Notes: a model not told the origin generated them from the sequence alone. Shown: positions 1 to 8,894, counted from the stretch's first letter. The stretch: 55,766 nucleotides of DNA from Peribacillus muralis (GCF_001439925.1 NZ_LMBV01000027.1:1-55766), one strand, 5' to 3'. Numbers and translations: made by a program.

Positions 1-23
1 AAATTCAAAGGAATTTCAAAAGA

Positions 24-97
24 GGTTCGGAATTTTTTTATTCCGAACCCCTTTTGTCTACAAACTGAAAGCATCTCTTATGAGGTGCTTTTTTTAT
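24..97 (+). terminator. Two tandem hairpins at left edge
   Basis: A hairpin with arms 24-33 and 40-49 is followed by a second with arms 69-77 and 82-90 that runs into seven T residues (89-95 region). The second looks like a factor-independent terminator for a plus-strand transcript whose gene lies outside the window. Bases 98-480 hold no convincing gene. Confidence 0.55.
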
Positions 98-482
98 TTT
101 GTGAAAATAGAACACAACTAATCACGCATCGATCATTGTCTCTGATACAGTGGTTGGTGCGTCTGTTTGTATTTAAATTACATTATTAATTAGGGGAGTG
201 TCTAATAGATGGAGGAGACAGTTGTATTGAATGGAAATGAATTGAAGGATTAGAATTGGCTAATAAGTATAATAAATACCGTGAAAAAAAATATTCACCT
301 GGTCTTCCGTTGCCGAATTTGTTTTCTTAAAAATCCTAAAGTAATAGGTAGATACAGTAGTAAATACTCTACTATATTAAGTAATGTTATAGTTTGCAAA
401 CAAAAGACAGAGAGTAACGTACAATCTCCCTGTCTTATATAGTTAAAGGAAACCTTTATTCACAGCCTCAAGAGCATAAATT

Positions 483-570
483 TTGGTCACTAACTTGGTC
501 ACTGAACCAGTCATAAATACTGTAGTAAAGCAGTTTTCCAAGTAATAAAGTTGGTCACATTTTTGGTCAC
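483..570. repeat. Four TTGGTCAC repeats, possible integrase tail remnant
   Basis: TTGGTCAC occurs at 483, 495, 551 and 563, as two pairs each spaced 12 bases. Read on the minus strand, the region stays open to a TAA near 436 and encodes V-T-K repeats (SVTKLVTK). That composition resembles the variable C-terminal end of phage or ICE tyrosine integrases, but no catalytic motif is present. It is either an integrase-tail relic or an attachment-like repeat. Confidence 0.25.
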
Positions 571-629
571 TAATCGAGTTTAAAGTACATTAATGACGCC
601 ATTTCTCTACCACGAATATTCTAAACATC

Positions 630-1691
630 TCAAACCTTCCTACTAATCTTCTCCACAATCTCCATCAAATCATCCGGCCTATGAAACTCAATCGGCGACA
701 CGCCTTTATCGAACTCTATCGTATCGGATTCTATCATCAATACATACTTGCCATTAATCTTTCCTAAATGGATGCTTTCGCCAAAATCGGCTAACAGTCC
801 TTTGATGGATGTACTGCCAAGCTTCATGCGCAGCTCGGCTTCAGGTGTATGCTCGACAATCTGGGCTGTGGCTTCAACGACCTGGTGCGTTTCAAGGCGT
901 TCTTGAATTTCACGCTTTTCACTCGTTTCCCAGACTTCCAGGTCTTGTTCGAATTTCTGCAGTTCGTCACTGTTTTCTTCGAATTGGGAGGATACATGCT
1001 CATGAACCATATGGATGACCTGGTTTTTCATGATTTCCGGCATCGATTCGCCATATTCGACGAATTTCAAGAAGTCCTCGAAGTAGCGGGCATGTGAAGC
1101 CTGGTGGATTTTCAGTTCGGCTTCCTCGACGATGCCTTCTTCGGGCATGTAGGGATATTGAATCGATTTCATATTTTTGGTGGTGATGGCCATTTCGACG
1201 TGTCTGATTAAGGTGCGTTCGTCCGAAATCGAAGCAACCTTTGGCTCGAAATCGCATTTGAGTAAGAAAACGAATGGCTCATCAAAATACTTTGTTAATT
1301 TGGCTGAAGCGATGAGAAAAACACCGCCACGGACAGCACTCGTATCAATATAAGACCGTGTGAATTGTTCATTTTCCGCCTGGAATTCTTCTTTCGATTT
1401 CGCATAGCGAACACGGCTAAATACATTGTAATTAGGATTGGAATCAAGTGCATGTCCTTCCTCGACAATGAATGTACCAATTTTAGTCGGTACTTGTTCC
1501 GTTTTTGGATGACGGTCCACTTTCCGTTTGGAAATCTTCATCAATTCCCCATCCAAGAAATCCTTAAGAGGACTTTCTTCGTATTCTGCCGTATCAAGCG
1601 TTTGAAAATGCTTAAAACGCTTATCGGCCTGATCGCCCTTTCCTTCGACTTGAATTAAATAAAAAGACAGATAGGTAATCGTAAAATCCAT
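630..1691 (-). CDS. DUF3900 family protein
   Basis: A cytosolic protein of 353 residues that I recognise as the DUF3900 family of Bacillus. Its function is unknown. It has no signal peptide or membrane segment. The N-terminal two thirds are mixed alpha/beta, an acidic Glu/Gln-rich helical stretch lies around residues 215-290, and a short beta-rich tail follows. The start is ATG 1691 because AAGGTGA lies five bases upstream. An in-frame TTG 18 bases earlier sits ahead of that SD and is less likely. The gene stands alone on the minus strand, with relic or repeat DNA on both sides. Family assignment is from memory of the conserved sequence around residues 150-220; no role can be inferred from context. 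Confidence 0.85.
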   Translation of the reverse strand: MDFTITYLSFYLIQVEGKGDQADKRFKHFQTLDTAEYEESPLKDFLDGELMKISKRKVDRHPKTEQVPTKIGTFIVEEGHALDSNPNYNVFSRVRYAKSKEEFQAENEQFTRSYIDTSAVRGGVFLIASAKLTKYFDEPFVFLLKCDFEPKVASISDERTLIRHVEMAITTKNMKSIQYPYMPEEGIVEEAELKIHQASHARYFEDFLKFVEYGESMPEIMKNQVIHMVHEHVSSQFEENSDELQKFEQDLEVWETSEKREIQERLETHQVVEATAQIVEHTPEAELRMKLGSTSIKGLLADFGESIHLGKINGKYVLMIESDTIEFDKGVSPIEFHRPDDLMEIVEKISRKV

Positions 1692-1898
1692 GCTTGTCAC
1701 CTTTTCCAATTAGTATATAAACTTCCGTACTTTTCTTATGACTTAATAAGTATAGAGATGTACGGTGATTGCGTCAACATCATGAGAATTCTTAATGGAT
1801 TCGGCCCACTATTTTTTATCATGGCATTCAAAGTGAAAGTGCTTGAACTGGCATGAAACGAGTGGGCAAACGAGAATGTTAAACATATTTTACATCCA

Positions 1899-2026
1899 GA
1901 GTGAAATGAAACGGAAGGCGCGAAAATCCTGCGGAAATGCGAGTCCAAGGGAACTATGGATGCGATAGAGCGATTCGGCGGACAGCAGCCTCTAGAAAGC
2001 TAAGTGCCTGCAATTGTAAAGAGCGG
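1899..2026 (+). repeat. Decayed dispersed repeat, copy A
   Basis: This follows the layout of a GC-rich intergenic repeat common in Bacillaceae: GTGAAATGAAACGGA, then TCCTGCGG, GCGAGTCCAAGGGA, GGCGGACAGC and finally AAGTGCCTGCA. Substitutions and indels throughout show decay. No ORF is supported in 1692-2538 besides the hemAT 5' region. Confidence 0.45.
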
Positions 2027-2070
2027 TCAAAGTACTAATCCTAATAAAGTACTAGTCGGTTTTTCATATA

Positions 2071-2347
2071 GAGTGGATGAAAGCGGAAGTTCCGCGACTC
2101 CCATTTAGAAGAAATGTGACCAAACGGATACTAAACATAGCTTTCATGCAAAGTTCAGTGAAATGGAACGTACAAAGTACAGTTCATCCAAACCGTGAAT
2201 ACTGGAGATTTCACTCAAATTTCATTTCAACAGGTGTAGGAGACTTAGGATTAGGAATGAGAGTCCAAGGGAGGAAACAAAGGATTAAGAGTGTCCAGGG
2301 TTGACTGACTCTGAATAAGTAGTGCCTGCAGTGGAACGAAACGCTCT
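2071..2347 (+). repeat. Decayed dispersed repeat, copy B (possibly composite)
   Basis: Starts with GAGTGGATGAAAGCGGAAG and TCCGCGACTCC. Around 2263-2276 it contains GAGAGTCCAAGGGAGG, and it ends with AGTGCCTGCAGTGGAACGAAACG. Its two ends match the ends of copies A and D, but the middle is expanded, so it may be two fused decayed copies. Confidence 0.4.
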
Positions 2348-2538
2348 AAGTAAGAACCTCCCAAATTGTGGGTGATAGAAACCTAACTTCGTTTTCATCC
2401 AATTGAATTTTAGTGTGGGAGGACCTTGGTCTTTGGTGCAAGGTTCTACTTTAAACAAAAATTCATCAAATTCATTTAAGATTATTCCCGACTATGTCGA
2501 AATAATAGGTAGTGTTAGAAAAATTGGAGGGCAATTCA

Positions 2539-3840
2539 GTGATCAAAAGTAGATGGAGAAGCAGGAAGAACATAGAGACGATAGATTATTTGAAATTTAA
2601 GGAACAAGTCGGTATAAATATCACTTCATATCCTGATGTATTGTCGCAGGTGGAAATGATTTCTTTAACGATTGCCGATTTATGCATCATTCGTTCCTTG
2701 CAGGAGGAAGTGAAAAATCATTTAAACGAAATCGTTGATAATTTTTATACAGCTTTAGAAAATGAACCTTCATTAATAAAAATCATTACCGATAACAGTT
2801 CAGTTGAAAGACTGAAGAAGACTTTGCACCGCCATATGTTCGACATGTTCAGTGGTAGCATAAATGATGCGTATATAAAACAGCGTTATGCTATTGCGCA
2901 CGTACATGTGCGAATTGGATTGCAGCCAAAATGGTATATGAGCGCATTTCAAGATTTACTGCAATCATTAATCATTCACGTGCTTTCCAACATAAAGGAT
3001 ATCGACCAATATCAAAAAAACATCCTGGCTGTCACAAAAATTTTCAATTTAGAGCAGCAAATCGTTTTAGAGGCGTATGAACTGGAACATGAGAAAATTA
3101 GGCAAGAAAACCTGGAAGAAAAAGAAACGATTAAGCTGCAGGTGAATCATAATGCGGAAGAATTGGCTGCCATTAGTCTAGAGACAAGCTCGTCCACTCA
3201 ATTAATGGCAAATAAGGTTTGCGAAATTCAGGGTTTCACGCAAAAGGGCTCAGAGATTGCGATTCAAGCAGAGAGTAAATCGAATCAAGGAGTGGAGCTG
3301 TTACAAGGGCTAGAGAAAAGATTGGTGAAAACGCAGGAGCAGATGATAATCATTGCAAAGGACATGGAGCAGCTATCGAAAACATCAAAGGAAATCGAAC
3401 GGATCGTCACGATCATTACAACAATTGCGGAGCAAACGAATTTGTTGGCGCTGAACGCAGCGATAGAAGCGGCAAGAGCAGGTGAAAATGGTAAAGGTTT
3501 TGCGGTTGTAGCGGGAGAGGTAAGGAAGCTGTCGGAAAACACCAAGGATTCTGTCTCCGAAGTAGTGAAGTTGGTTAGCGGCATAGCTCATTTTACGGAT
3601 GTTATGAATACATCGATTTCTTTGGTAAGCGGGGAAATCACGGAAGGAACGAAGCAAGGTAAAGAAACGGGCCTGTTTTTTTCTGATATCGCCAAGGCGA
3701 TGCTTTCGGTAAAGCAACAAAATATTAAAATCACCAAGGAAATGACAGAATTGAATGCGATATTCGATGAAATTAACGCTGCGTTCACTACAGTTGCAGT
3801 TTCCTCAGATCAATTGACGGAATTGACGACGAACTTATAA
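2539..3840 (+). CDS. hemAT: Heme-based aerotaxis transducer HemAT
   Basis: A soluble methyl-accepting chemotaxis protein of 433 residues that would sense oxygen through a globin domain and signal to CheA/CheW. The globin-coupled sensor domain spans about residues 20-185, and the signalling domain about 200-433. The conserved hairpin [19 protein letters not shown] and the following [14 protein letters not shown] lie near residues 300-330. No membrane segment is present, as expected for HemAT. The start is GTG 2539, preceded by GGAGGG with 7 bases of spacing. With this start the heme residues fall at Tyr70 (NFYTAL) and His123 (HVHVRIGL), the same numbers as in B. subtilis HemAT. An upstream in-frame GTG at 2512 has no good SD. 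No chemotaxis genes are adjacent. Confidence 0.95.
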   Translation: MIKSRWRSRKNIETIDYLKFKEQVGINITSYPDVLSQVEMISLTIADLCIIRSLQEEVKNHLNEIVDNFYTALENEPSLIKIITDNSSVERLKKTLHRHMFDMFSGSINDAYIKQRYAIAHVHVRIGLQPKWYMSAFQDLLQSLIIHVLSNIKDIDQYQKNILAVTKIFNLEQQIVLEAYELEHEKIRQENLEEKETIKLQVNHNAEELAAISLETSSSTQLMANKVCEIQGFTQKGSEIAIQAESKSNQGVELLQGLEKRLVKTQEQMIIIAKDMEQLSKTSKEIERIVTIITTIAEQTNLLALNAAIEAARAGENGKGFAVVAGEVRKLSENTKDSVSEVVKLVSGIAHFTDVMNTSISLVSGEITEGTKQGKETGLFFSDIAKAMLSVKQQNIKITKEMTELNAIFDEINAAFTTVAVSSDQLTELTTNL

Positions 3841-3955
3841 AGAAATTAATAGAGAAGAACAAACAGGGTATTCCACCTTATATATTTCAAAAATCAACTC
3901 GCTAGAATATTCACAAAAACCCTTTCTGAAAAAAGGTTTCCAGAAAAAGAAACTG

Positions 3956-3984
3956 TTGAAAACGGTGCGGGTTAATGTTATAGT
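3956..3984 (+). promoter_or_regulatory. SigmaA-type promoter of putative sRNA
   Basis: TTGAAA at 3956-3961 and TATAGT at 3979-3984, separated by exactly 17 bases. The predicted start is about 3990. No ORF with an SD follows before the strong terminator at 4082-4111. Confidence 0.65.
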
Positions 3985-3989
3985 AATAA

Positions 3990-4111
3990 AGCGATGAGCT
4001 AATTTGTGTAAGCCGCAGAACAAGCTTTCTTAGCTAAACGTCGGGATGTGGCCTGACGGTTCTACGCCTCAAACGCATCAAAGACGCCTGCTGCGTGCAG
4101 GCGTCTTTTTC
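3990..4111 (+). ncRNA. Putative stand-alone small RNA (about 120 nt)
   Basis: The segment is bounded by a near-consensus promoter and a strong terminator and contains no credible ORF. Internal pairings are visible: GAGCTAA (about 3996-4002) with TTAGCTA (about 4030-4036), then CGTCGG with CCTGACG around a GATGTGG loop (4039-4057), then the terminator hairpin. The GATGTGG loop followed by GTTCTACG vaguely recalls the purine riboswitch P2/J2-3, but the P3 part is missing, so I do not call it one. It is convergent with tatA and not antisense to it. I do not recognise an Rfam family. Confidence 0.45.
4082..4111. terminator. Terminator between sRNA and tatA
   Basis: A 10-bp perfect stem, AGACGCCTGC (4082-4091) with GCAGGCGTCT (4097-4106), followed on the plus strand by further T residues. 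On the minus strand it lies directly after the tatA stop, so it can serve both transcripts. Confidence 0.8.
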
Positions 4112-4316
4112 ATTTTGCCGATTCTTTCTTCGCCGTTTGGACATCCTCCTTGAATTCCTCTTGAATTTCTTCCGTGATTCCCTTTGTTGCATCCTTGAAC
4201 TCCCTGAGAGAGGTGCCAATTGCTCGTCCGATTTGTGGAAGCTTATTCGGTCCAAAAACAATCAAAGCTAAAAGAAGGATTACTATTAAACCGGGAAAAC
4301 CAATGTTTGAAAGCAT
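4110..4316 (-). CDS. tatA: Sec-independent translocase subunit TatA
   Basis: A TatA/TatE-type protein of 68 residues that would form the variable pore of the twin-arginine export system. One N-terminal membrane helix (about residues 4-20) is followed by the hinge FGPNKLP, an amphipathic helix (about 28-45) and a charged Glu/Lys-rich tail, the standard layout. The start is ATG 4316, with GGAG 8 bases upstream. A GTG nine bases earlier overlaps the SD. No tatC is adjacent, so it would work with a TatC encoded elsewhere. It converges on the putative sRNA and shares its terminator. Confidence 0.93.
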   Translation of the reverse strand: MLSNIGFPGLIVILLLALIVFGPNKLPQIGRAIGTSLREFKDATKGITEEIQEEFKEDVQTAKKESAK

Positions 4317-4562
4317 GAAAGTCACTCCAATCGAATCTGTTAGTTAATATTATAGACCGCTGATGTTTAATTGCAAAGGTTATTTACTATATATTGTTAA
4401 GATTAGGCTTCCGTCTGAGGATGCTTTTTATTCTGCAATAGTAAGCATTAAATCAATGAACAATCAGTGTTTGTGAAGAGGCGGATCACTGCGGGCAGCA
4501 AAGGAAGATAACGCGCCTGTCGTAGAAGGTGTAGGTTTTTCTTCGCTTAGCAGTGAAATTAC

Positions 4563-4591
4563 TTGCAAGATTGAAGGGCTTTATGTATTAT
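4563..4591 (+). promoter_or_regulatory. Promoter without obvious gene
   Basis: TTGCAA (4563-4568) and TATTAT (4586-4591) with 17-base spacing. The next clear terminator is at 4795-4825. An ORF reading across that region (4674-4865) runs straight through the terminator stem and lacks a properly spaced SD. A non-coding transcript of about 225 nt is the alternative. Confidence 0.35.
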
Positions 4592-4794
4592 TACTATACA
4601 AGCTGCGTTGTTCGTAATGATAATTAAGTTTTAACCTTTAAGCTGTAATAGGGAGTTTTACATCGGAACAGGAATGTTATGCCTAGTCACTGACCTGGAC
4701 AACAGGATTGTTTCTGCAAACACCCACTTTGAGGAGTGGTGGTTTAAAACTTTCTTACTTGAATACGGCAATGGCGGCTTCCATTTTAGAAATG

Positions 4795-4825
4795 AAAACC
4801 AATTCCTTAACGGAATTGGTTTTTT
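4795..4825 (+). terminator. Terminator of orphan transcript
   Basis: A perfect stem, AAAACCAATTCC (4795-4806) with GGAATTGGTTTT (4812-4823), a five-base loop and six T residues at the 3' side. Apart from this and the promoter at 4563, I see nothing in 4317-5000. Confidence 0.7.
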
Positions 4826-5013
4826 GTTGTTTTCAAGAGATGAGAGCAATGAAGATGATGTTTAAAAGAATGCGTCATTGTTCATAATTTTGTAATACGT
4901 ATTGCTCCAACATCTTAAGATTAAATGTTAGAATGAAGGTACGGATAATTACTTCCTCCTTGAAATTGGAGCGAAACAGAAATTAATCTCATCTTTTGAG
5001 AGGAGTCACCACG

Positions 5014-5202
5014 TTGAAAATTTTAAAACATTTAATTTTTTGGTTATGCATGCTCGGAACGGTATTCTCAGTCGGTTATTTCTTTGTAGCGGAGATACCG
5101 TTGTACATTAAATTGTTAGGCGCAGCCATTCTTCTTTATCTTGCTTATGATTTAATAACTGAATCAAGGGAAAGAAAGCGTAAGGAAGCCATAGATGCAT
5201 AA
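5014..5202 (+). CDS. Small two-helix membrane protein
   Basis: A protein of 62 residues with two hydrophobic helices (about 8-27 and 32-50), the second followed by a charged ESRERKRKE tail. I do not recognise the family. The start is TTG 5014 because GAGAGGAG lies eight bases upstream; an upstream ATG in frame (4996) precedes that SD. A terminator follows directly, so it is probably monocistronic. By topology it is an inner-membrane protein with both ends on the same side. No function can be assigned. Confidence 0.6.
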   Translation: MKILKHLIFWLCMLGTVFSVGYFFVAEIPLYIKLLGAAILLYLAYDLITESRERKRKEAIDA

Positions 5203-5213
5203 TGAATAAATTT

Positions 5214-5241
5214 AAAATCCCTCAAAGAGAGGGATTTTTTT
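5214..5241 (+). terminator. Terminator
   Basis: AATCCCTC (5216-5223) pairs with GAGGGATT (5229-5236) and is followed by T residues. It ends the small membrane protein gene. Confidence 0.8.
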
Positions 5242-5285
5242 GTTGAAATGAAATCAGCAAGAAGAAACTGAATTGCTGAAAGTTT

Positions 5286-5612
5286 TCAATGCCTAGGAGC
5301 CCAAATGATGACTGAAACTCCGACTAAACAGATAACAGCACCAATCCAATCATATGCATCTGGCGTTTTCTTATCGATGCCCCAGCCCCACAATACAGAT
5401 AATACGATGAAGACCCCGCCATAAGCGGCATATACACGTCCGAAGGTGGGAAACGTTTGGAAAGTGGCAATGATGCCGTATAACACCAACCCAAAGCCGC
5501 CAATTAAACCGAGGTAAATGGATTTGCCCTCCCTTAACCATTGCCAAATAAGATACCCTCCGCCTATTTCGGCAAGACCTGCCATAAGGAATATCCCGAT
5601 CGTTATTAACAT
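5286..5612 (-). CDS. UPF0060 (YnfA-type) membrane protein
   Basis: A protein of 108 residues with four predicted membrane helices and the conserved [10 protein letters not shown] and [10 protein letters not shown] motifs of the UPF0060/YnfA family, which belongs to the small-multidrug-resistance fold. Homologues are usually 105-110 residues, so it is full length. The family's substrate is unproven; a drug or cation efflux role is inferred from the fold. The gene is monocistronic, convergent with the preceding small gene. A GAGTGA SD lies upstream of ATG 5612. Confidence 0.88.
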   Translation of the reverse strand: MLITIGIFLMAGLAEIGGGYLIWQWLREGKSIYLGLIGGFGLVLYGIIATFQTFPTFGRVYAAYGGVFIVLSVLWGWGIDKKTPDAYDWIGAVICLVGVSVIIWAPRH

Positions 5613-5780
5613 ATATGTATCACTCGCTTTCTCGTTGAAATTTTATCATATTTAGCAGGATTTTTTTAACAAAAACTCGGAAACGACAAGAAGAAGCTCA
5701 TCGTATAAGCGACTCCTTGATGTTTTTTCAGGGAATGAAATTTATAAGCCGTAAAAAAAGCTTCACTTTGGTTGCAATGG

Positions 5781-5806
5781 GGTACTTAAATACCTAAAAC
5801 GGTATT
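5781..5806. promoter_or_regulatory. Operator-like inverted repeats
   Basis: Three half-sites with equal spacing: GGTA-N6-TACC (5781-5794) overlaps AATACC-N6-GGTATT (5789-5806). They lie 27-52 bases upstream of the EamA transporter start, in the promoter region. This suggests a repressor or activator site; the regulator is unknown. Confidence 0.35.
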
Positions 5807-5832
5807 GTAATCTAGTATAAGGAGTTGCAACG

Positions 5833-6747
5833 ATGAAATCCCAAACCTTTGCATATTTGCTGGCGATCATACATGCAAGTATAGTCGGCCTATCTTTCTT
5901 ATTCACGAAGATGGCCATTGCTGAATCGAATCCGCTGGATACTTTGGCATTTCGATTCACCGTCTCATTCGGCATCATTTGCTTGCTTGTCGCCATGAAA
6001 GTCATTAAGGTACAGTATACGTGGGAGTCGATCAAGTACCTAATGCCACTTTCATTATTATTCCCAACGCTTTTCTTTGCCTTTCAAACCTTTGGGCTAA
6101 AGTATTCACAATCGACGGATGCGGGCATTTTATCTGCCGTTACCCCGATTTTAACATTGATGGTAGCAGGGTATTTCTTAAAGGAGAAGACGACGCTGTA
6201 TCAAAAGGTTTCGATTGTCTTGTCGGTAGTGGGCGTCATTTTTATATTTGTGATGAAGGGAAGCACCATCAATTTTTCAGATATGCTAGGTATGATGTTG
6301 ATCCTGCTATCCTGTATTGCCACCGCTTGTTATACAACGATGACCCGTTCGCTCGCCAAGAGTTATACACCTGGTGAAATGTCCTTTTTCATGATGGGAA
6401 CTGGTTTTGTCATTTTTAATGCTGCCGCGCTCTTTTCCCATCTGAAGCAAGGATCGATGGCTGCATTTTTCTCTCCTTGGTCAAGCATGGAATTCATCAG
6501 CTCGATTTTGTATTTAGGGATATTGGCTTCACTGGTCACATCGTTATTATCCAATACGATTTTAACAAAAATCAAAGCGTCCCAAATGAGTGTATTTGCC
6601 AACCTTTCCACCGTTGTCACGATTGCTGCAGGGGCTTTCATATTGAATGAAAAGATAACCATTTATGATATAACGGGATCAATATTGATCATTTTAGGTG
6701 TGGTAGGCACGAATTACTTTGGAGGGAAGAAAGAGCAATCCTTATAA
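5833..6747 (+). CDS. DMT-superfamily (EamA) transporter
   Basis: An integral membrane protein of 304 residues with about ten helices arranged as two EamA repeats (about residues 6-140 and 150-292). The N-terminal HASIVGLSFLFTKMA and the second-repeat pattern ending in GVVGTNYF fit drug/metabolite exporters such as amino-acid or metabolite efflux permeases. The substrate cannot be read from the sequence. ATG 5833 has AAGGAG nine bases upstream. Single gene with an operator-like inverted repeat in its promoter region and a hairpin after the stop, convergent with the hydrolase downstream. Confidence 0.88.
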   Translation: MKSQTFAYLLAIIHASIVGLSFLFTKMAIAESNPLDTLAFRFTVSFGIICLLVAMKVIKVQYTWESIKYLMPLSLLFPTLFFAFQTFGLKYSQSTDAGILSAVTPILTLMVAGYFLKEKTTLYQKVSIVLSVVGVIFIFVMKGSTINFSDMLGMMLILLSCIATACYTTMTRSLAKSYTPGEMSFFMMGTGFVIFNAAALFSHLKQGSMAAFFSPWSSMEFISSILYLGILASLVTSLLSNTILTKIKASQMSVFANLSTVVTIAAGAFILNEKITIYDITGSILIILGVVGTNYFGGKKEQSL

Positions 6748-6791
6748 ATGAATTTCGGTTTAAAGGAGGAACGAATTGTGAAATGAATGAA

Positions 6792-6818
6792 ATGGTCCAT
6801 CCCATTGGGATGGACCAT
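6792..6818. terminator. Bidirectional hairpin between convergent genes
   Basis: A perfect 12-bp stem, ATGGTCCATCCC (6792-6803) with GGGATGGACCAT (6807-6818), between the EamA gene and the convergent metallo-hydrolase. Flanks are only modestly T-rich. Confidence 0.6.
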
Positions 6819-6820
6819 TG

Positions 6821-7906
6821 TTATTTCCACCATTTTGTTTGCGGAAAGTCTTCTGTCCCGATTAATACTGATTCACCTAATTGGGGTGTGCAGACTTGAA
6901 CGGCACGTTCGTTGGCGGCTTTTGTCACCCGTTCTATTGGATCTGTCCAATCATGGAATGACAAAGTGAATCCAGCCCAATGAATCGGGATCATCCGTTT
7001 TCCTTGCACGTCGAGGTGTGCTTGTACGGTTTCTTCAGGCATCATATGAATCGTGGACCAGCGCTCATCATATTGCCCGCATTCCATTAAGGTTAGATCA
7101 AACGGACCGTATTTTTCGCCGATTTCAGTAAAATGGCTGCCATATCCACTATCGCCGCTAAAAAATACTTTATGTTTCTCGCCATTAATGACCCAAGAAC
7201 ACCATAGTGTTGAATTGCTATCGTTTAAGCTTCTTCCGGAAAAATGCCTGGCAGGCGTACAAACAAAATGCAAACCCTTGAATGAAACCTCATCCCACCA
7301 ATTATGTTCAGATATCCGTTTGCCGTTAACGCCCCAGCGCTCCAGATGTCCGCCGACACCGAGGGGGACGATGAATTGACCGACCTTGTCTTTTAATTTC
7401 TTTATAGAGTGGTAATCCAAATGGTCATAATGGTCATGCGACAGCAGAACGGCATCAATAGGTGGCAGTGAATCCAGGTCAACGGGCAGGTCGCCGCTAA
7501 ACCGCTTGTTCCCGAACCAAGGAAAAGGAGTGGGGGCCTTGCCGAACATTGGGTCCACCAAAATGGTTTTTCCATCTAACTCCAACATGAAGGCAGAATG
7601 ACCGAACCAAGTGATTTTATTGGAAGAATCAGCGGCAGTTCCTTTTGTTCCAATAACGATTGGAGTGTCTGGCCGTTTTCGCGGGTTGCCTTTTATGTAG
7701 TCACGTAAAATGGAACCGGTATGTTTAAGGCTCATTGCTTGACTCGCAGGTATCTGATTTTGAAATTTTCCATTGGCAAAGTTCTCTTTTTCTTTGAATA
7801 TTCTTACTTTCTCTTTCGTTGTCCGCCTCCCTAGCGGAGGATAAAGCTTAAGGAAAAGTAACAATAAAATAAAAGAAGAAAGGATGATTTTTATTATATT
7901 TAACAT
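6821..7906 (-). CDS. MBL-fold hydrolase, NAPE-PLD-like, membrane-anchored
   Basis: A protein of 361 residues. An uncleaved N-terminal hydrophobic helix (about 3-22) would anchor it to the membrane. The metallo-beta-lactamase core follows, with the metal-binding motif SHDHYDHLDY near residues 155-165, then PARHFSGR, the aspartate in FSGDSGYG, and a C-terminal histidine in IPIHWAGF. The order and the WFGHSAFML/DPMFG start of the core match the NAPE-hydrolysing phospholipase D-like branch (UlaG/YtnP relatives). The substrate in bacteria is unknown; a lipid or phosphodiester is possible. It is monocistronic and convergent with the EamA transporter. Confidence 0.85.
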   Translation of the reverse strand: MLNIIKIILSSFILLLLFLKLYPPLGRRTTKEKVRIFKEKENFANGKFQNQIPASQAMSLKHTGSILRDYIKGNPRKRPDTPIVIGTKGTAADSSNKITWFGHSAFMLELDGKTILVDPMFGKAPTPFPWFGNKRFSGDLPVDLDSLPPIDAVLLSHDHYDHLDYHSIKKLKDKVGQFIVPLGVGGHLERWGVNGKRISEHNWWDEVSFKGLHFVCTPARHFSGRSLNDSNSTLWCSWVINGEKHKVFFSGDSGYGSHFTEIGEKYGPFDLTLMECGQYDERWSTIHMMPEETVQAHLDVQGKRMIPIHWAGFTLSFHDWTDPIERVTKAANERAVQVCTPQLGESVLIGTEDFPQTKWWK

Positions 7907-8144
7907 GAATACGTTCCTCCATAATTATCAGATCTTTTCGTTTCCTTATCATATCACAGAATAGGTAGGGTTATTTACTGTGATGTCCAATAAAAATCCG
8001 TGTTGCTCCGAAAGGTTCGATGCTGATTCAACTTTTGGAGGAGTGTGTAAGTTTCATGCACTCCAGGCAGGGAAAAGGGGAATATGAAATGAATAATATA
8101 GAGAGAAGATGCAAAAGGCGTATGAGGGGTAGGGGGATAAACGA

Positions 8145-8894
8145 TTGTTAATTTTTTTCAGGGTCTTTGTCTGGGTAGTGTTTTTCGCTTTATTGGCCTA
8201 TGTTATCCTGTCTTGGAAATATAAAGACAAAGTAAGTAGAAAAATCGAAGCGATCCGGAAAACCTGGTATATCATTTTTATACTAGGAGCGCTGATTTAC
8301 TGGAATTTCTATCCGATGAGTATATTCAACGAGTGGAAGAATTTTTTGATCATGGCAGTTGTATTCATCCTGATTGATATGTTCGTGTTCTTGAGCATGT
8401 ATATATCGAAAATCGGTGATAATGAATTATCTTATGCTACAAAAGCCGTTGCCGAAAGCGATAAGCTTTTAACGGACAATAGGGAAAAGGTCAAAAATAT
8501 GTTTCACCTATTAAAGAAAGAGGGGATTCCTGAATACTATCAAACCAATAAAGAATATTTGGCTTATTTAAGCATCCTCCTGCAAGCCTATGCGGCAAAG
8601 GAAGCGATGAGCGTCAACATTCTTCCCTTCAAGACGGAACAGGACAAGCAATTGGTGATAAATGGGCATCCTAACTTGAATGGCAGCACCATTCGTGCTA
8701 CATTGGAAAGAGAAGATACGTATTATAATGATGAAGAAAAAATGGCACTCCAGCCAGTAAGCATATTGTTGGAACCATTTGTCCTTGACGTTAAATCAGA
8801 AAGCTTCGTTTCGGAAGTCGATTGTTTATTGATAGCATTACTGATCATGATGTTCGATATGGTCATAAAACAAAAACCAGGTGGTGAAGGGTAA
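8145..8894 (+). CDS. spoIISA: SpoIISA-family membrane toxin
   Basis: A protein of 249 residues, the usual SpoIISA length. Three membrane helices (about 2-20, 40-56 and 64-86) are followed by a cytosolic GAF-like domain (about 95-249) with YKDKV, EYYQTNKEYL and the C-terminal LLIALLIMMFDMVI. SpoIISA damages the cytoplasmic membrane when not neutralised by SpoIISB. The start is TTG 8145, with GGGGG upstream. Its stop codon abuts the antitoxin ATG directly (TAA then ATG), so the two are translationally linked. Low-AT variation and normal codon use give no sign of recent transfer. Confidence 0.93.
   Translation: MLIFFRVFVWVVFFALLAYVILSWKYKDKVSRKIEAIRKTWYIIFILGALIYWNFYPMSIFNEWKNFLIMAVVFILIDMFVFLSMYISKIGDNELSYATKAVAESDKLLTDNREKVKNMFHLLKKEGIPEYYQTNKEYLAYLSILLQAYAAKEAMSVNILPFKTEQDKQLVINGHPNLNGSTIRATLEREDTYYNDEEKMALQPVSILLEPFVLDVKSESFVSEVDCLLIALLIMMFDMVIKQKPGGEG

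Noticed and set aside
241..330. 29-codon open stretch ending LPLPNLFS
   Set aside because: No start codon, and too short to identify; possibly a gene tail, not supported.
2440..2500. Sigma-D type promoter before hemAT
   Set aside because: Only a loose match (CCCGACTAT with a poorly spaced upstream box); not convincing.
4039..4070. Purine riboswitch in the putative sRNA
   Set aside because: The GATGTGG loop and GTTCTACG resemble P2/J2-3, but the P3 helix-loop and a matching P1 are missing and no purine gene follows.
4674..4865. 63-codon plus-strand ORF with a PAS-like start
   Set aside because: It reads through a perfect terminator hairpin, lacks a spaced SD and has no recognisable domain.
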